Translations under genes and position numbers: made by a program | DNA from: JAFALK01 sp036500605 | GTDB lineage: Bacteria; Pseudomonadota; Gammaproteobacteria; Burkholderiales; Burkholderiaceae_C | Assembly (NCBI GenBank): GCA_036500605.1 | Contig: DASYBU010000011.1 | Span: 62,001-126,000, forward strand | Reading direction: 5' to 3' | Length of the DNA: 64,000 bases | In this document: piece after piece, positions 45,858 to 54,577 of the stretch | Layout of the letters: each line of letters starts with the position of its first letter | How positions within the stretch are numbered: position 1 is the stretch's first letter | The notes under the pieces: model-generated | Seen by the model: only the letters and a program-made list of their open reading frames with translations | The model's database searches: none | Told to the model about the DNA's origin: nothing

Positions 45858-46604
45858 ATGCGCTTCGACGTCATCACGCTTTTCCCCGAGCTTTTTGCGC
45901 CGCACCTGAGCGTTGGCGTCACGCGCCGCGCCTTTGAAGGCAAGCAGGTTGATGTGCGCCTGTGGCCGCTGCGCGATCACGCCGAGGGCAACTACCGCCG
46001 TGTTGACGATCGCCCGTTTGGTGGTGGCCCGGGCATGGTGATGCTGGTCGAGCCGCTTGAACGTGCGCTGGCGGCCGTCAAGGCCGATCGAGGCGAGGAA
46101 CAACCGGCCATCATTCACTTCACGCCGACGGGCCGACGCATCGACCAGGCACAGGCGCAGGAAATGGCACAGGGCCCCGGCGCCGTGCTGCTTTGCGGTC
46201 GCTACGAAGGCATCGACCAACGCTTCCTTGATCGCCACGTCACGCTGGAATTGAGCCTCGGTGACTTCGTGCTCTCGGGCGGTGAACTGCCGGCGCTGGC
46301 CTTGCTGGACGCGATTGCGCGCCTGCAGCCGGGCGTGCTGGGTGATGCAGCCTCGCATGAGCAGGACAGCTTCTCCGATGGCCTGTTGGACTGCCCGCAC
46401 TACAGCCGTCCCGAGGTCTTCGAGGATCAGGCGGTGCCGGCGCCGCTGCTCTCGGGCCATCACGCGCAGATTGCGCGCTGGCGGCGCGAGCAGTCGCTGC
46501 TCATCACGGCGCAACGCCGCCCGGAGCTGATCGTCGCCGCACGAGCGGCCGGGCGACTCAGCAAACAAGACGAGCAGTTCCTCAAGAATTTGCCGACGTA
46601 TTGA
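45858..46604 (+). CDS. trmD: tRNA (guanine-N1-)-methyltransferase TrmD
   Basis: The 248-residue SPOUT methyltransferase has the knot segments LLCGRYEGIDQRF and LGDFVLSGGELPALAL and starts with FDVITLFPELF. It methylates G37 of several tRNAs, preventing frameshifts. It starts 10 bases after rimM. Length fits TrmD. Confidence 0.97.
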   Translation: MRFDVITLFPELFAPHLSVGVTRRAFEGKQVDVRLWPLRDHAEGNYRRVDDRPFGGGPGMVMLVEPLERALAAVKADRGEEQPAIIHFTPTGRRIDQAQAQEMAQGPGAVLLCGRYEGIDQRFLDRHVTLELSLGDFVLSGGELPALALLDAIARLQPGVLGDAASHEQDSFSDGLLDCPHYSRPEVFEDQAVPAPLLSGHHAQIARWRREQSLLITAQRRPELIVAARAAGRLSKQDEQFLKNLPTY

Positions 46605-46618
46605 TATCGGGTTATACT
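46590..46618 (+). promoter_or_regulatory. Sigma-70-type promoter for rplS
   Basis: TTGCCG (46590-46595) and TATACT (46613-46618) are separated by exactly 17 bases. The site overlaps the trmD end and would drive rplS separately from the upstream operon. Confidence 0.65.
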
Positions 46619-46707
46619 CGCGGGCTTCGATCCTCTGGCGGGTCGTGCGGGCCATGTTCTCGCACCTAAAAAGATTCAGACGCTGCCATGATCACTTGGA
46701 GAACCTC

Positions 46708-47061
46708 ATGGACTTGATCCAAACCCTTGAGCAAGAAGAAATTGCTCGCCTGAACAAGACCATCCCGTCGTTCGCCCCTGGCGACACCGTGATCGTCAGC
46801 GTCAACGTGGTTGAAGGCACCCGCAAGCGCGTGCAGGCTTATGAAGGCGTCGTGATTGCCAAGCGCAATCGTGGCCTGAACAGCAGCTTCATCTGCCGCA
46901 AGATCTCGAGCGGCGAAGGCGTGGAGCGTACGTTCCAGCTGTACAGCCCCCTGATCGCTTCGATCGAAGTCAAGCGCCGTGGTGATGTCCGCCGCGCCAA
47001 GCTGTACTACCTGCGTCAGCGTTCGGGCAAGTCGGCTCGTATCAAGGAGAAGCTGGCTTAA
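46708..47061 (+). CDS. rplS: 50S ribosomal protein L19
   Basis: The 117-residue protein has the L19 motifs FAPGDTVIVSVNVVEGTRKR and KLYYLRQRSGKSARIKEKL. It lies at the 30S-50S interface. The start at 46708 gives the usual N-terminus MDLIQTLEQEEI; an upstream in-frame extension is not typical. An intrinsic terminator follows 20 bases later. Confidence 0.97.
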   Translation: MDLIQTLEQEEIARLNKTIPSFAPGDTVIVSVNVVEGTRKRVQAYEGVVIAKRNRGLNSSFICRKISSGEGVERTFQLYSPLIASIEVKRRGDVRRAKLYYLRQRSGKSARIKEKLA

Positions 47062-47079
47062 TCAGCCATCTTCAAAACA

Positions 47080-47106
47080 AGGCCGCCTTCGGGCGGCTTT
47101 GTCGTT
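47080..47106 (+). terminator. Rho-independent terminator of rplS
   Basis: GCCGCC-TTCG-GGCGGC (47082-47097) with a tetraloop is followed by TTTGTCGTTT. It ends the rpsP-rimM-trmD-rplS transcript. Confidence 0.82.
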
Positions 47107-47129
47107 TCTAGCCCTATGCTCTTGTCTCC

Positions 47130-47798
47130 ATGAGCGATCCTCGAATCCACGATCCACGCGCCGTGCCCATCGTTGGCACCGGAGCCGATCAGCCGCCTGT
47201 TCCTGTCAAGCAACTCAACGCCGCCGCATTGCGCCAGCGCTTTCTAACGCCGCCCGCCTGGCAGCCCGAGATGGAGGGCGATGGCGGCCGCTTCGCCGAC
47301 CGCGAGCCCGCATCGGCGGCCGTGTTGATCCCGCTGGTCATGCGCGAGGAGGGCTTGCAGATCCTGCTGACCCGCCGCACCGCGCATCTGCGCTCGCACG
47401 CGGGTCAGATCAGCTTTCCGGGCGGCCGCGTCGAGCAGCATGACGTCGATGCAACCGCCACGGCCTTGCGCGAAACCTGTGAGGAAATCGGCCTGGGCGC
47501 GCCGTTCATCGAGGTGATCGGCCAATTGCCCGTCTACTGCACGGTGACCGCGTTCCAGGTCACGCCCGTCGTCGCGCTGGTGCAGCCTGGTTTTGAGCTC
47601 AAGCTCGATGCCTTCGAGGTCGACGAGGCCTTCGAGGTACCTGTGCAATTCCTGATGGATCCGGCCCACCATCAGCGCCACCGCTTCGAGGTCGGGAGCC
47701 ATACCCGGCACTTCTATTCGATGCCCTGGAACGACTACTTCATCTGGGGCGCGACGGCCGCAATGTTGCGCAATCTCTACCGCTTTCTTTCAGCGTGA
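47130..47798 (+). CDS. CoA pyrophosphatase (Nudix)
   Basis: This 222-residue protein has a Nudix box in FPGGRVEQHDVDATATALRE and CEEIGL, preceded by the CoA-pyrophosphatase segment RSHAGQISFPGG. That pair is characteristic of NudL/Nudt7-type enzymes that split CoA to phosphopantetheine and 3',5'-ADP. The acidic metal-binding Glu residues are present. It precedes the CobD-like gene by 25 bases on the same strand. Confidence 0.9.
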   Translation: MSDPRIHDPRAVPIVGTGADQPPVPVKQLNAAALRQRFLTPPAWQPEMEGDGGRFADREPASAAVLIPLVMREEGLQILLTRRTAHLRSHAGQISFPGGRVEQHDVDATATALRETCEEIGLGAPFIEVIGQLPVYCTVTAFQVTPVVALVQPGFELKLDAFEVDEAFEVPVQFLMDPAHHQRHRFEVGSHTRHFYSMPWNDYFIWGATAAMLRNLYRFLSA

Positions 47799-47823
47799 TC
47801 CTGCGCCGCTATCATTCCTGTCC

Positions 47824-48813
47824 ATGAACTTCCTCGCGGTCTTGCTTGCGCTCCTGTGCGAGCAAATGAAGCCCCTGCGGCACGGCAACAAGATCCACCA
47901 GACGGTGATTTCCTGGGTGCATTGGACCGGCCGCAATTTCGATGCGGGCCGCGAGCACCACGCTGGTGTTGTTTGGGCCATCACGGTGCTCGGTCCTTCG
48001 CTCGTGATGGGCCTGCTGTACATCGCCGTGCGTCACTTCAGCCTCGTGCTGGCCCTGGCCATGAACGTGGTCATTCTTTATCTGACGCTGGGCTTTCGCC
48101 AGTTCAGCCACTACTTCACCGACATCCGTGACGCGCTTGAGCGCGGGGATGATCTGGCCGCGCGCCGGCTGCTGTCTGAGTGGCGCCATCTGGACGCGAG
48201 CGAACTGCCGCGGACCGAGCTGCTGCGCCATGTGGTCGAGCATTCGCTGCTGGCCGCGCATCGCCATGTGTTCGGCGTGTTCTTCTGGTTCGTGCTGGTC
48301 TCGACGCTGGGGCTCGGTCCGGCCGGCGCGGTGTTCTATCGCATGGCCGAGTTCGCGAGCCGCTACTGGGCCTTCAAGAGCCGCACGCTCGATGCGCCAA
48401 CCAACGAGCGCCTGATGACGATCTCGCGCCGCAACTTCGGCTATATCGATTTCGTGCCGGCCCGGCTCACCGCCACCGGCTTTGCCATCGTCGGCAATTT
48501 CGAGGAAGCCGTGAATGGCTGGCGCCGTGACGCCAGCCTTTGGCTGCATGCCAACGAAGGCATCATTCTTGCGTCAGCAGCGGGAGCGCTGGGACTGCAA
48601 TTGGGCGGCGCTGCGCCACCGGGCATCACGCCCGACCGCAGCAAGACCTTCGAGAGCGGCGTTGATGCCGAGGCCACGGGAGCCGCGGGATCAACTCCCG
48701 GCGTGGTGACTCAACTCGGTCATCTGCAAAGCGTCGTGGGCCTGGTGTGGCGCTCCGTCGTGCTGTGGATGCTGTTGTTGGCTTTGTTGACGCTGGCCAA
48801 TCTGCTGGGCTGA
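47824..48813 (+). CDS. CobD/CbiB family membrane protein
   Basis: The 329-residue protein has four to five hydrophobic segments and matches the CobD/CbiB group, with MNFLAVLLALLCEQMKPL at the start and GVFFWFVLVSTLGLGPAGAV in the middle. True CbiB enzymes attach aminopropanol in cobalamin synthesis. Here no cobalamin genes are nearby, so this may be one of the housekeeping members (AmpE-like) found beside Nudix genes in Burkholderiales. Role uncertain. Confidence 0.78.
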   Translation: MNFLAVLLALLCEQMKPLRHGNKIHQTVISWVHWTGRNFDAGREHHAGVVWAITVLGPSLVMGLLYIAVRHFSLVLALAMNVVILYLTLGFRQFSHYFTDIRDALERGDDLAARRLLSEWRHLDASELPRTELLRHVVEHSLLAAHRHVFGVFFWFVLVSTLGLGPAGAVFYRMAEFASRYWAFKSRTLDAPTNERLMTISRRNFGYIDFVPARLTATGFAIVGNFEEAVNGWRRDASLWLHANEGIILASAAGALGLQLGGAAPPGITPDRSKTFESGVDAEATGAAGSTPGVVTQLGHLQSVVGLVWRSVVLWMLLLALLTLANLLG

Positions 48814-48896
48814 ACGGCCGCGTAAAACCCGATCGACGTTCCCGGGCGCTTCATGCATCCTGGGCCGGAAATCTGCGCGGAGGGCACCCCAGTCCC

Positions 48897-50417
48897 ATGA
48901 CGAACATGCGTCTTGAGCTTGCAGGCATCAGCAAGCAATACCCGGCCGTGAAGGCCAACGACAACGTCTCTCTGCGCGTGGCGCCCGGCCAGATCCACGC
49001 AGTCCTCGGCGAGAACGGGGCCGGCAAGTCCACCCTGATGAAAATCATCTACGGCGCGGTCCAGCCTGATGAAGGCGAGATCCGCTGGAATGGTTTGCCT
49101 GTCGACATCAGCAACCCCGCGCAGGCGCGTGCGCTGGGCATCAGCATGGTCTACCAGCACTTCTCGTTGTTCGATACGCTGAGCGTCGCGCAGAACGTGT
49201 TGCTGGGTTTGGACCAGAAGCTCAGCCTGGCGCAGGTGCAGGCGCGCATCAACGAGGTGGCCAAGAGCTACGGCCTGGAGATCGATCCCTTGCGGCCGGT
49301 ACACACGCTCTCGGTGGGCGAGCGTCAACGCGTCGAGATCATTCGCGGGCTCATGACCAACCCGCAACTGCTGATCCTCGATGAGCCGACCTCGGTGCTG
49401 ACGCCGCAAGCTGTCGAGAAGCTGTTCGTGACCTTGCGCACTTTGGCGGAGCAAGGCTGCTCCATCCTCTACATCAGCCACAAGCTCGACGAGATCCGCG
49501 CGTTGTGCCACCACTGCACGGTGCTGCGCGGTGGCCGCGTGACGGGCGAGGTCGATCCGCGCCAGGTCGACAACGCCGAACTCTCGCGCCTCATGATCGG
49601 CAGCACGCCGCCGCGGCTGCATGCGGTGGCGCACAAGGGCGGAGAGATGGCGCTCGAAGTCAAGAATCTGAGCTTGCCCAAGGCCTCGCCTTTCGGCACC
49701 ACGCTGGCCGGCATCAATCTGCAGTTGCGCGCCGGCGAGATGGTCGGCATTGCAGGCGTCTCGGGCAACGGGCAGCAGGAGTTCATGGCGGCGCTTTCGG
49801 GCGAAGACCCGCGCGCTGACAAAGGCTCGGTGCTGCTGTTCGGCAAGGACATCGCGCAATGCGGCGCGCGTGAGCGCCGAAAAGCCGGCCTGCATTTCGT
49901 GCCCGAAGAACGCCTGGGTCGCGGCGCGGTGCCCACGCTCTCGCTGGCGCAGAACACGCTCCTGACGCGCACGGAAGGCGTTCGCAAGCTGGGCTGGGTC
50001 ACGCCGCTGCGCGTGAACCGGCTGGCTGACACCTTGATCGGCCGCTTCGGCGTGCGCTGCGGCGGCTCGGCCTCGGCGGCCAAGAGTCTGTCGGGCGGCA
50101 ATCTCCAGAAGTTCATCGTCGGCCGCGAGATCGACGCGCACCCGCGCGTGCTGATCATTGCGCAGCCGACCTGGGGTGTTGATGTCGGCGCAGCCGCGCA
50201 GATCCGGGCCGAGCTCAGCAAGCTGCGCGACGAAGGCTGCGCGATCCTGGTCGTCAGCGAAGAGCTCGACGAGCTGTTCGAACTCTCGGACCGCATCCTC
50301 GTGATGGCGCAAGGCCGGCTCTCGCCGTCGCTCGCGATGGGCGAGGCCACCGTGGAAAAGATCGGCAGCTGGATGAGTGGCCTGTGGAGCACGGAAGGGG
50401 GGCATCGTGCGGCTTGA
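48897..50417 (+). CDS. Nucleoside-type ABC transporter ATP-binding protein
   Basis: The 506-residue protein contains two ABC domains. The first (about 5-235) has Walker A GENGAGKST, the signature LSVGERQ and LLILDEP. The second (about 255-500) has SGGN and a degenerate Walker A (GVSGNGQQE) and Walker B (LIIAQPTWG), as usual in RbsA/YufO-type proteins. GCGGAGGG precedes the ATG. Together with two permeases, a BMP lipoprotein and a Tsx-like pore it forms an uptake operon; nucleoside specificity is inferred from those partners. Confidence 0.92.
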   Translation: MTNMRLELAGISKQYPAVKANDNVSLRVAPGQIHAVLGENGAGKSTLMKIIYGAVQPDEGEIRWNGLPVDISNPAQARALGISMVYQHFSLFDTLSVAQNVLLGLDQKLSLAQVQARINEVAKSYGLEIDPLRPVHTLSVGERQRVEIIRGLMTNPQLLILDEPTSVLTPQAVEKLFVTLRTLAEQGCSILYISHKLDEIRALCHHCTVLRGGRVTGEVDPRQVDNAELSRLMIGSTPPRLHAVAHKGGEMALEVKNLSLPKASPFGTTLAGINLQLRAGEMVGIAGVSGNGQQEFMAALSGEDPRADKGSVLLFGKDIAQCGARERRKAGLHFVPEERLGRGAVPTLSLAQNTLLTRTEGVRKLGWVTPLRVNRLADTLIGRFGVRCGGSASAAKSLSGGNLQKFIVGREIDAHPRVLIIAQPTWGVDVGAAAQIRAELSKLRDEGCAILVVSEELDELFELSDRILVMAQGRLSPSLAMGEATVEKIGSWMSGLWSTEGGHRAA

Positions 50418-51480
50418 AATACGTCCCCAGCCCTCCAGGCTGATGTCAGTGGCTTCGCCGCTGATCGCCTTGGCCGCCACAGTGGCACTCGGCGTGATCC
50501 TCTTCATGCTCCTGGGCGCTGATCCCCTGCGCGGCCTGCAGATGTTCTTCTGGGAGCCGATCCGCAGCGCCTATGCGCTCAGCGAGCTTTGCCTCAAGGC
50601 CACGCCGCTGATCCTGATCGCGCTCGGCCTGGCCTTGTGCTATCGATCCAGCGTCTGGAATATCGGCGCCGAAGGCCAGTACATCCTCGGCGCACTCGCG
50701 GGCGGCTGGGTGGCCATGCAGGCCGACGCCAACAGTTCGCGGTTCATCGTGGTGCTGGTCCTGCTCGCGGGCGTGGCCGGCGGCATGGCCTGGGCTGCCA
50801 TCGCGGCCCTGCTCAAGGATCGCTTCAATGCCAGCGAGATTCTGGTCACCCTGATGCTGGTCTATGTGGCTGATCTGCTGCTCAGCTATCTCGTCTACGG
50901 GCCCTGGAAGGATCCGAACGGCTACAACTTTCCGCAGACCATCACCTTCGCCGCCGCAGCGCGCATCCCGCATCTGTTTGCCGGCTGGCGCGTCAATATC
51001 GGCGTGCTGATCGCGCTGGGTTCGGTCGTGCTGTGCTGGTTGCTGATGTTCCGCACCTATGCCGGCTTTGCCTTGCAGGTGGGCGGGCTGGCGCCGGCGG
51101 CCGCGCGCTATGCGGGCTTCTCGGCGCGCCGCTCGCTCTGGGTGGCGCTCTTGATCTCCGGCGGCATGGCCGGTCTGGCTGGCGCTCTCGATGCGGCCGG
51201 GCCGATGGGCCAGCTCACGCCATATGTGCCGGCCGGCTATGGCTTCGCCGCCATCATCGTGGCCTTCGTCGGGCGGCTGCATCCGGTCGGTATCGTGTTC
51301 TCGGGCTTGGTCATGAGCATGTTCTACATCGGCGGCGAGCTCGCACAGTCGCGGCTGGGCCTGCCCAAATCGATCACCGGCGTCTTCCAGGGTCTGCTGC
51401 TGTTCATGCTGCTGGCGTCCGACACCCTGATCCACTATCGTCTGCGCTGGAGTGCCAGTCGCGGTCACAAACAAGCATAA
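50407..51480 (+). CDS. ABC transporter permease (YufP/BmpE-like)
   Basis: The protein of about 357 residues has eight to ten hydrophobic segments with the branched-chain/nucleoside permease motif YRSSVWNIGAEGQYILGALAG. It starts with GTG at 50407, preceded by AAGGGGGGC, overlapping the ATPase gene by 11 bases. The pair with the next permease would form the membrane channel of a BMP-family nucleoside importer. Confidence 0.92.
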   Translation: MRLEIRPQPSRLMSVASPLIALAATVALGVILFMLLGADPLRGLQMFFWEPIRSAYALSELCLKATPLILIALGLALCYRSSVWNIGAEGQYILGALAGGWVAMQADANSSRFIVVLVLLAGVAGGMAWAAIAALLKDRFNASEILVTLMLVYVADLLLSYLVYGPWKDPNGYNFPQTITFAAAARIPHLFAGWRVNIGVLIALGSVVLCWLLMFRTYAGFALQVGGLAPAAARYAGFSARRSLWVALLISGGMAGLAGALDAAGPMGQLTPYVPAGYGFAAIIVAFVGRLHPVGIVFSGLVMSMFYIGGELAQSRLGLPKSITGVFQGLLLFMLLASDTLIHYRLRWSASRGHKQA

Positions 51481-51490
51481 GGCCCGAGAC

Positions 51491-52420
51491 ATGGATCTGA
51501 ATGCATTGGCGCTGTTGATTGCGGCTGCCTTGAACGCCGGCACCGTGTTGGCGATTGCCGCCCTGGGCCTCCTGATCAATGAACGATCAGGCGTGGTGAA
51601 CCTCGGTGCCGAGGGCATGATGCTGGTGGCCGCGATCGCGGGCTATGCCACGTGTGCCAACACCGGCAGCGACAGCCTCGCCTTTCTGGCAGGCATGGGC
51701 GCCGGTGCCGCGATGGCGATGGTTTTCGGGCTGCTGGTCATCTGGCTCAACACCAATCAATACGCGGCCGGCCTGGCGCTGAGCCTGTTCGGCGTGGGCT
51801 TCTCCGCCTTCATTGGCGTCTCGTACACGCAGCGGCAGCTCGGCCCGCGCCCGCACTTCGAGATCCCGGGCCTGTCCGATCTGCCCTTTGTCGGCGTGGC
51901 GCTGTTCCGGCAGCATCCCTTGGTGTACTTCGGGATGGCATTGACGATCGGCCTGGCCTGGTTCCTCTACCGCACGCGCCCCGGCTTGGTGCTTCGCGCT
52001 GTCGGTGAATCACCCGAATCGGCGCATGCACTCGGCTATCCGGTGCGTCGCATCCGGCTGGCCGCCGTCATGACGGGCGGTGCGCTGTGCGGGCTCGCGG
52101 GTGCCTACGTCTCGGTGGTCTACACGCCGCTGTGGGTCGAGGGCATGATCGCCGGCAAGGGCTGGATCGCGCTGGCCCTCACCACCTTCGCCACATGGCG
52201 CCCGGCACGCGTCTTGCTCGGTGCCTATCTGTTCGGCGGAGTCACCATGCTCCAGTTCTATCTGCAGGGGCAGGGTGTGCAGATCCCGAGCCAGTTCCTC
52301 AGCATGTTGCCCTACCTGGCAACGATCTTGGTTCTCGTGCTGATCTCCAGCAAGTCCGGCAACTTCATCAGAGTCAACATGCCGGCCTCCATAGGCAAGC
52401 CGTTCTTCCCCGGGGCCTGA
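51491..52420 (+). CDS. ABC transporter permease (YufQ/BmpF-like)
   Basis: The 309-residue permease carries LLINERSGVVNLGAEGMMLVA, the equivalent motif to that in its partner, and many membrane segments. It begins 10 bases after the first permease. It is the second half of the heterodimeric channel of the BMP-type transporter. Confidence 0.92.
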   Translation: MDLNALALLIAAALNAGTVLAIAALGLLINERSGVVNLGAEGMMLVAAIAGYATCANTGSDSLAFLAGMGAGAAMAMVFGLLVIWLNTNQYAAGLALSLFGVGFSAFIGVSYTQRQLGPRPHFEIPGLSDLPFVGVALFRQHPLVYFGMALTIGLAWFLYRTRPGLVLRAVGESPESAHALGYPVRRIRLAAVMTGGALCGLAGAYVSVVYTPLWVEGMIAGKGWIALALTTFATWRPARVLLGAYLFGGVTMLQFYLQGQGVQIPSQFLSMLPYLATILVLVLISSKSGNFIRVNMPASIGKPFFPGA

Positions 52421-52453
52421 GCCCTCAACTTCAATACCTGACCAGGAGACTCT

Positions 52454-53608
52454 ATGCGTTCCGTTCACAAGCGCGATTTGCTCAAGTTCGCCGGCTACTC
52501 GGCCGTGGCGTTCGGTGCCATCCTCGCGGGTTGTAGCAAGACCGAAGAGGCAGGCCCGGCCGCGGCCAGTGCGCCCGCCAGTGCTGTGGCATCGGCTGAG
52601 CCCCTGAAGATTGCATTCGCCTACGTCGGCCCAGTCGGCGATGGTGGTTGGACCTTCGCGCACGACAACGCTCGCAAGGCCCTGGAGAAGGAGTTCGGCA
52701 ACAAGATCGTGACCAGCTTCGTTGAGAAGGTGCCCGAGGGCCCCGACGCCGAGCGCGTCTTCCGCGACATGATCGGCCAAGGGAACAAGCTGATCTTCGG
52801 CACGACCTTCGGCTATATGGAGCCGATGGTCAAGGTTGCCGCTGACTCGCCCGACGTGAAGTTCGAGCATGCGACCGGCTACAAGCAGGGCGCCAATCTG
52901 AACACGTACGACTCACGCACCTACCAGGGCGCGTACATGGCTGGCGTGCTGGCCGGTGGCATGAGCAAGACCGGCACGATCGGTTTTGTCGGCTCGATCC
53001 CCATTCCCGAAGTGCTCCGCAACATCAACACCTTCACGCTGGGCGCGCAGAGCATCAACCCGAAGATCAAGGTCAAGGTCGTGTGGGTGAACGAATGGTT
53101 CAATCCGCCGAAGGAAACCGAGGCCGCGCAGTCGATGATCGACGCGGGTGCTGACGTGCTGCTCCAGAACACCGACTCCAGCGCCGTGCTGCAAGCGGCC
53201 GAGAAGAACGGCAAGTACGCCTTCGGCTGGGACTCCGACATGCACAACTACGCACCGAAGGCGCATCTGGCCTCCGCGATCATCAACTGGACGCCGTACT
53301 ACCTGAAGACCGTGCATGACGTTCTCGACGGCAAATGGACGGGCAACCACCACAGCTGGTGGGGTGTGAAGGAAGGCGCGATCGACATCGTCTCGATCAG
53401 CGATGCGGTTCCCGCAGAGCTGAAAGACAAGCTCGCCAAGGTCAAGGCCAGCCTGGCCGACGGCAGCAACCCGATCTGGAAAGGCCCCGTCGTGGGCCAG
53501 GATGGCAAGGAAATTCTGAAGAAGGACGAAGTCGCTGATGACAAGTTCCTCTCCGGCATCAACTTCTACGTCAAAGGCGTGGAAGGCAAAGTTCCCAACG
53601 GCAAGTGA
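52454..53608 (+). CDS. BMP-family substrate-binding lipoprotein
   Basis: The 384-residue protein starts with a twin-basic-type leader and lipobox AILAGC (Cys about 27), then an Ala-rich linker. The PBP1-type domain contains VGPVGDGGWTFAHDNARKAL, ITSFVEKVPEG-like sequence and WGVKEGAIDI. BMP/Med/PnrA proteins bind nucleosides for ABC import. It follows the second permease by 33 bases and precedes the Tsx-like gene by 25. AGGAGAC precedes the ATG. Confidence 0.93.
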   Translation: MRSVHKRDLLKFAGYSAVAFGAILAGCSKTEEAGPAAASAPASAVASAEPLKIAFAYVGPVGDGGWTFAHDNARKALEKEFGNKIVTSFVEKVPEGPDAERVFRDMIGQGNKLIFGTTFGYMEPMVKVAADSPDVKFEHATGYKQGANLNTYDSRTYQGAYMAGVLAGGMSKTGTIGFVGSIPIPEVLRNINTFTLGAQSINPKIKVKVVWVNEWFNPPKETEAAQSMIDAGADVLLQNTDSSAVLQAAEKNGKYAFGWDSDMHNYAPKAHLASAIINWTPYYLKTVHDVLDGKWTGNHHSWWGVKEGAIDIVSISDAVPAELKDKLAKVKASLADGSNPIWKGPVVGQDGKEILKKDEVADDKFLSGINFYVKGVEGKVPNGK

Positions 53609-53633
53609 AGTAACCAAAAAAGGGATCTAGACC

Positions 53634-54491
53634 ATGAAATCCAAAGTCAAGTTCATCGCTCTGGCGGCCGCTCTTGCGCTGCAAACCATGTCCGCACAGG
53701 CGGCTGAATGGAGCGATACCTCGCTCAGCTGGCGCTATGGCACCAAGTTCGGTGAGCCGTATGAGAGCAATGACATCCACAAGAACATCTTCAACCTGAG
53801 CCACGCCAGCGGCTACAAATACGGCACCAACTTCCTGAGCGTGGACATGCTGCTGTCCGACAGCAACGACCCCTCCAGCGCGGGCTCCACCGATGGCGCG
53901 CGCGAAACGTACATCGTCTACCGCCACACGCTGGACCTGGGCAAGATCTCGGGCAAGCCGATGGCTTTCGGGCCGGTGCGCGGCGTCGGCATCACCGGCG
54001 GCTTCGACTGGAACACCAAGGACGACGCGGGCTACAACTCCAAGAAGCAGATGCTGGTGCTGGGCCCCACACTGATGATGGATGTGCCGGGCTTCCTGAA
54101 CATCAGCCTGTTGCTGCTGCGCGAGAGCAATGCTCCCTACAACAGCTTCAGCCATGTCTCCACGCCGCGTTACACCTACAAGACGCATCCGATGCTGACG
54201 GCGGCGTGGTCGATTCCCATCGGCAGCATGCCGCTGGCCTTTGAAGGCTTCGCCAACTTCATCGCCTCGAAGGGCACCGATGAATTCGGCGGCAAGACCA
54301 AGCCCGAAACCAATATCGACATGCAGCTGATGTGGGACGTCGGCGCGTCAACCGGCGGCTCCAAGGGCACTTTCAAGCTGGGTCTGGAGTACCAGTACTG
54401 GAAGAACAAGTTCGGCAACGATGCCGGAGGCCCGGCCGGTTCTGGCGCCTTCGCCAAGACGCCGATGATCCGCGCTGAATATCACTTCTAA
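53634..54491 (+). CDS. Tsx-like nucleoside-specific outer-membrane channel
   Basis: The 285-residue protein has a signal peptide (ending AQA-AE), then alternating beta-strand residues and the segment SWRYGTKFGEPYESNDIHKNI typical of nucleoside-binding OmpP1/Tsx-type proteins. It ends in YHF, with the C-terminal Phe expected for outer-membrane insertion. Its place after the BMP transporter genes supports nucleoside uptake through the outer membrane. Confidence 0.9.
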   Translation: MKSKVKFIALAAALALQTMSAQAAEWSDTSLSWRYGTKFGEPYESNDIHKNIFNLSHASGYKYGTNFLSVDMLLSDSNDPSSAGSTDGARETYIVYRHTLDLGKISGKPMAFGPVRGVGITGGFDWNTKDDAGYNSKKQMLVLGPTLMMDVPGFLNISLLLLRESNAPYNSFSHVSTPRYTYKTHPMLTAAWSIPIGSMPLAFEGFANFIASKGTDEFGGKTKPETNIDMQLMWDVGASTGGSKGTFKLGLEYQYWKNKFGNDAGGPAGSGAFAKTPMIRAEYHF

Positions 54492-54520
54492 GCGCGGCTG
54501 ATCGCTCTGGGTTGGAAGGC

Positions 54521-54553
54521 GGCCTGCGTGCCCTCTGCGAGGGGACGCAGGCC
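54521..54553 (+). terminator. Strong hairpin after the nucleoside operon
   Basis: GGCCTGCGT (54521-54529) pairs with ACGCAGGCC (54545-54553), and CCCT/AGGG extends the stem. It is followed by GTTCTCATTC rather than a pure T-run. It probably ends transcription of the operon and may serve the converging SDR gene. Confidence 0.55.
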
Positions 54554-54557
54554 GTTC

Positions 54558-54577
54558 TCATTCATTCATTCATTCAG
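54558..54577. repeat. CATT tetranucleotide tract across an SDR stop codon
   Basis: About four and a half copies of CATT (minus strand TGAA/ATGA) lie across the end of the SDR gene at 54574-54576. The TGA stop is formed within the tract, so slippage would mainly alter what follows the stop. Confidence 0.6.

Noticed and set aside
48720..50507. A minus-strand open frame of about 595 codons opposite the ABC ATPase gene
   Set aside because: The composition is typical of shadow frames and the plus-strand ATPase motifs are complete.
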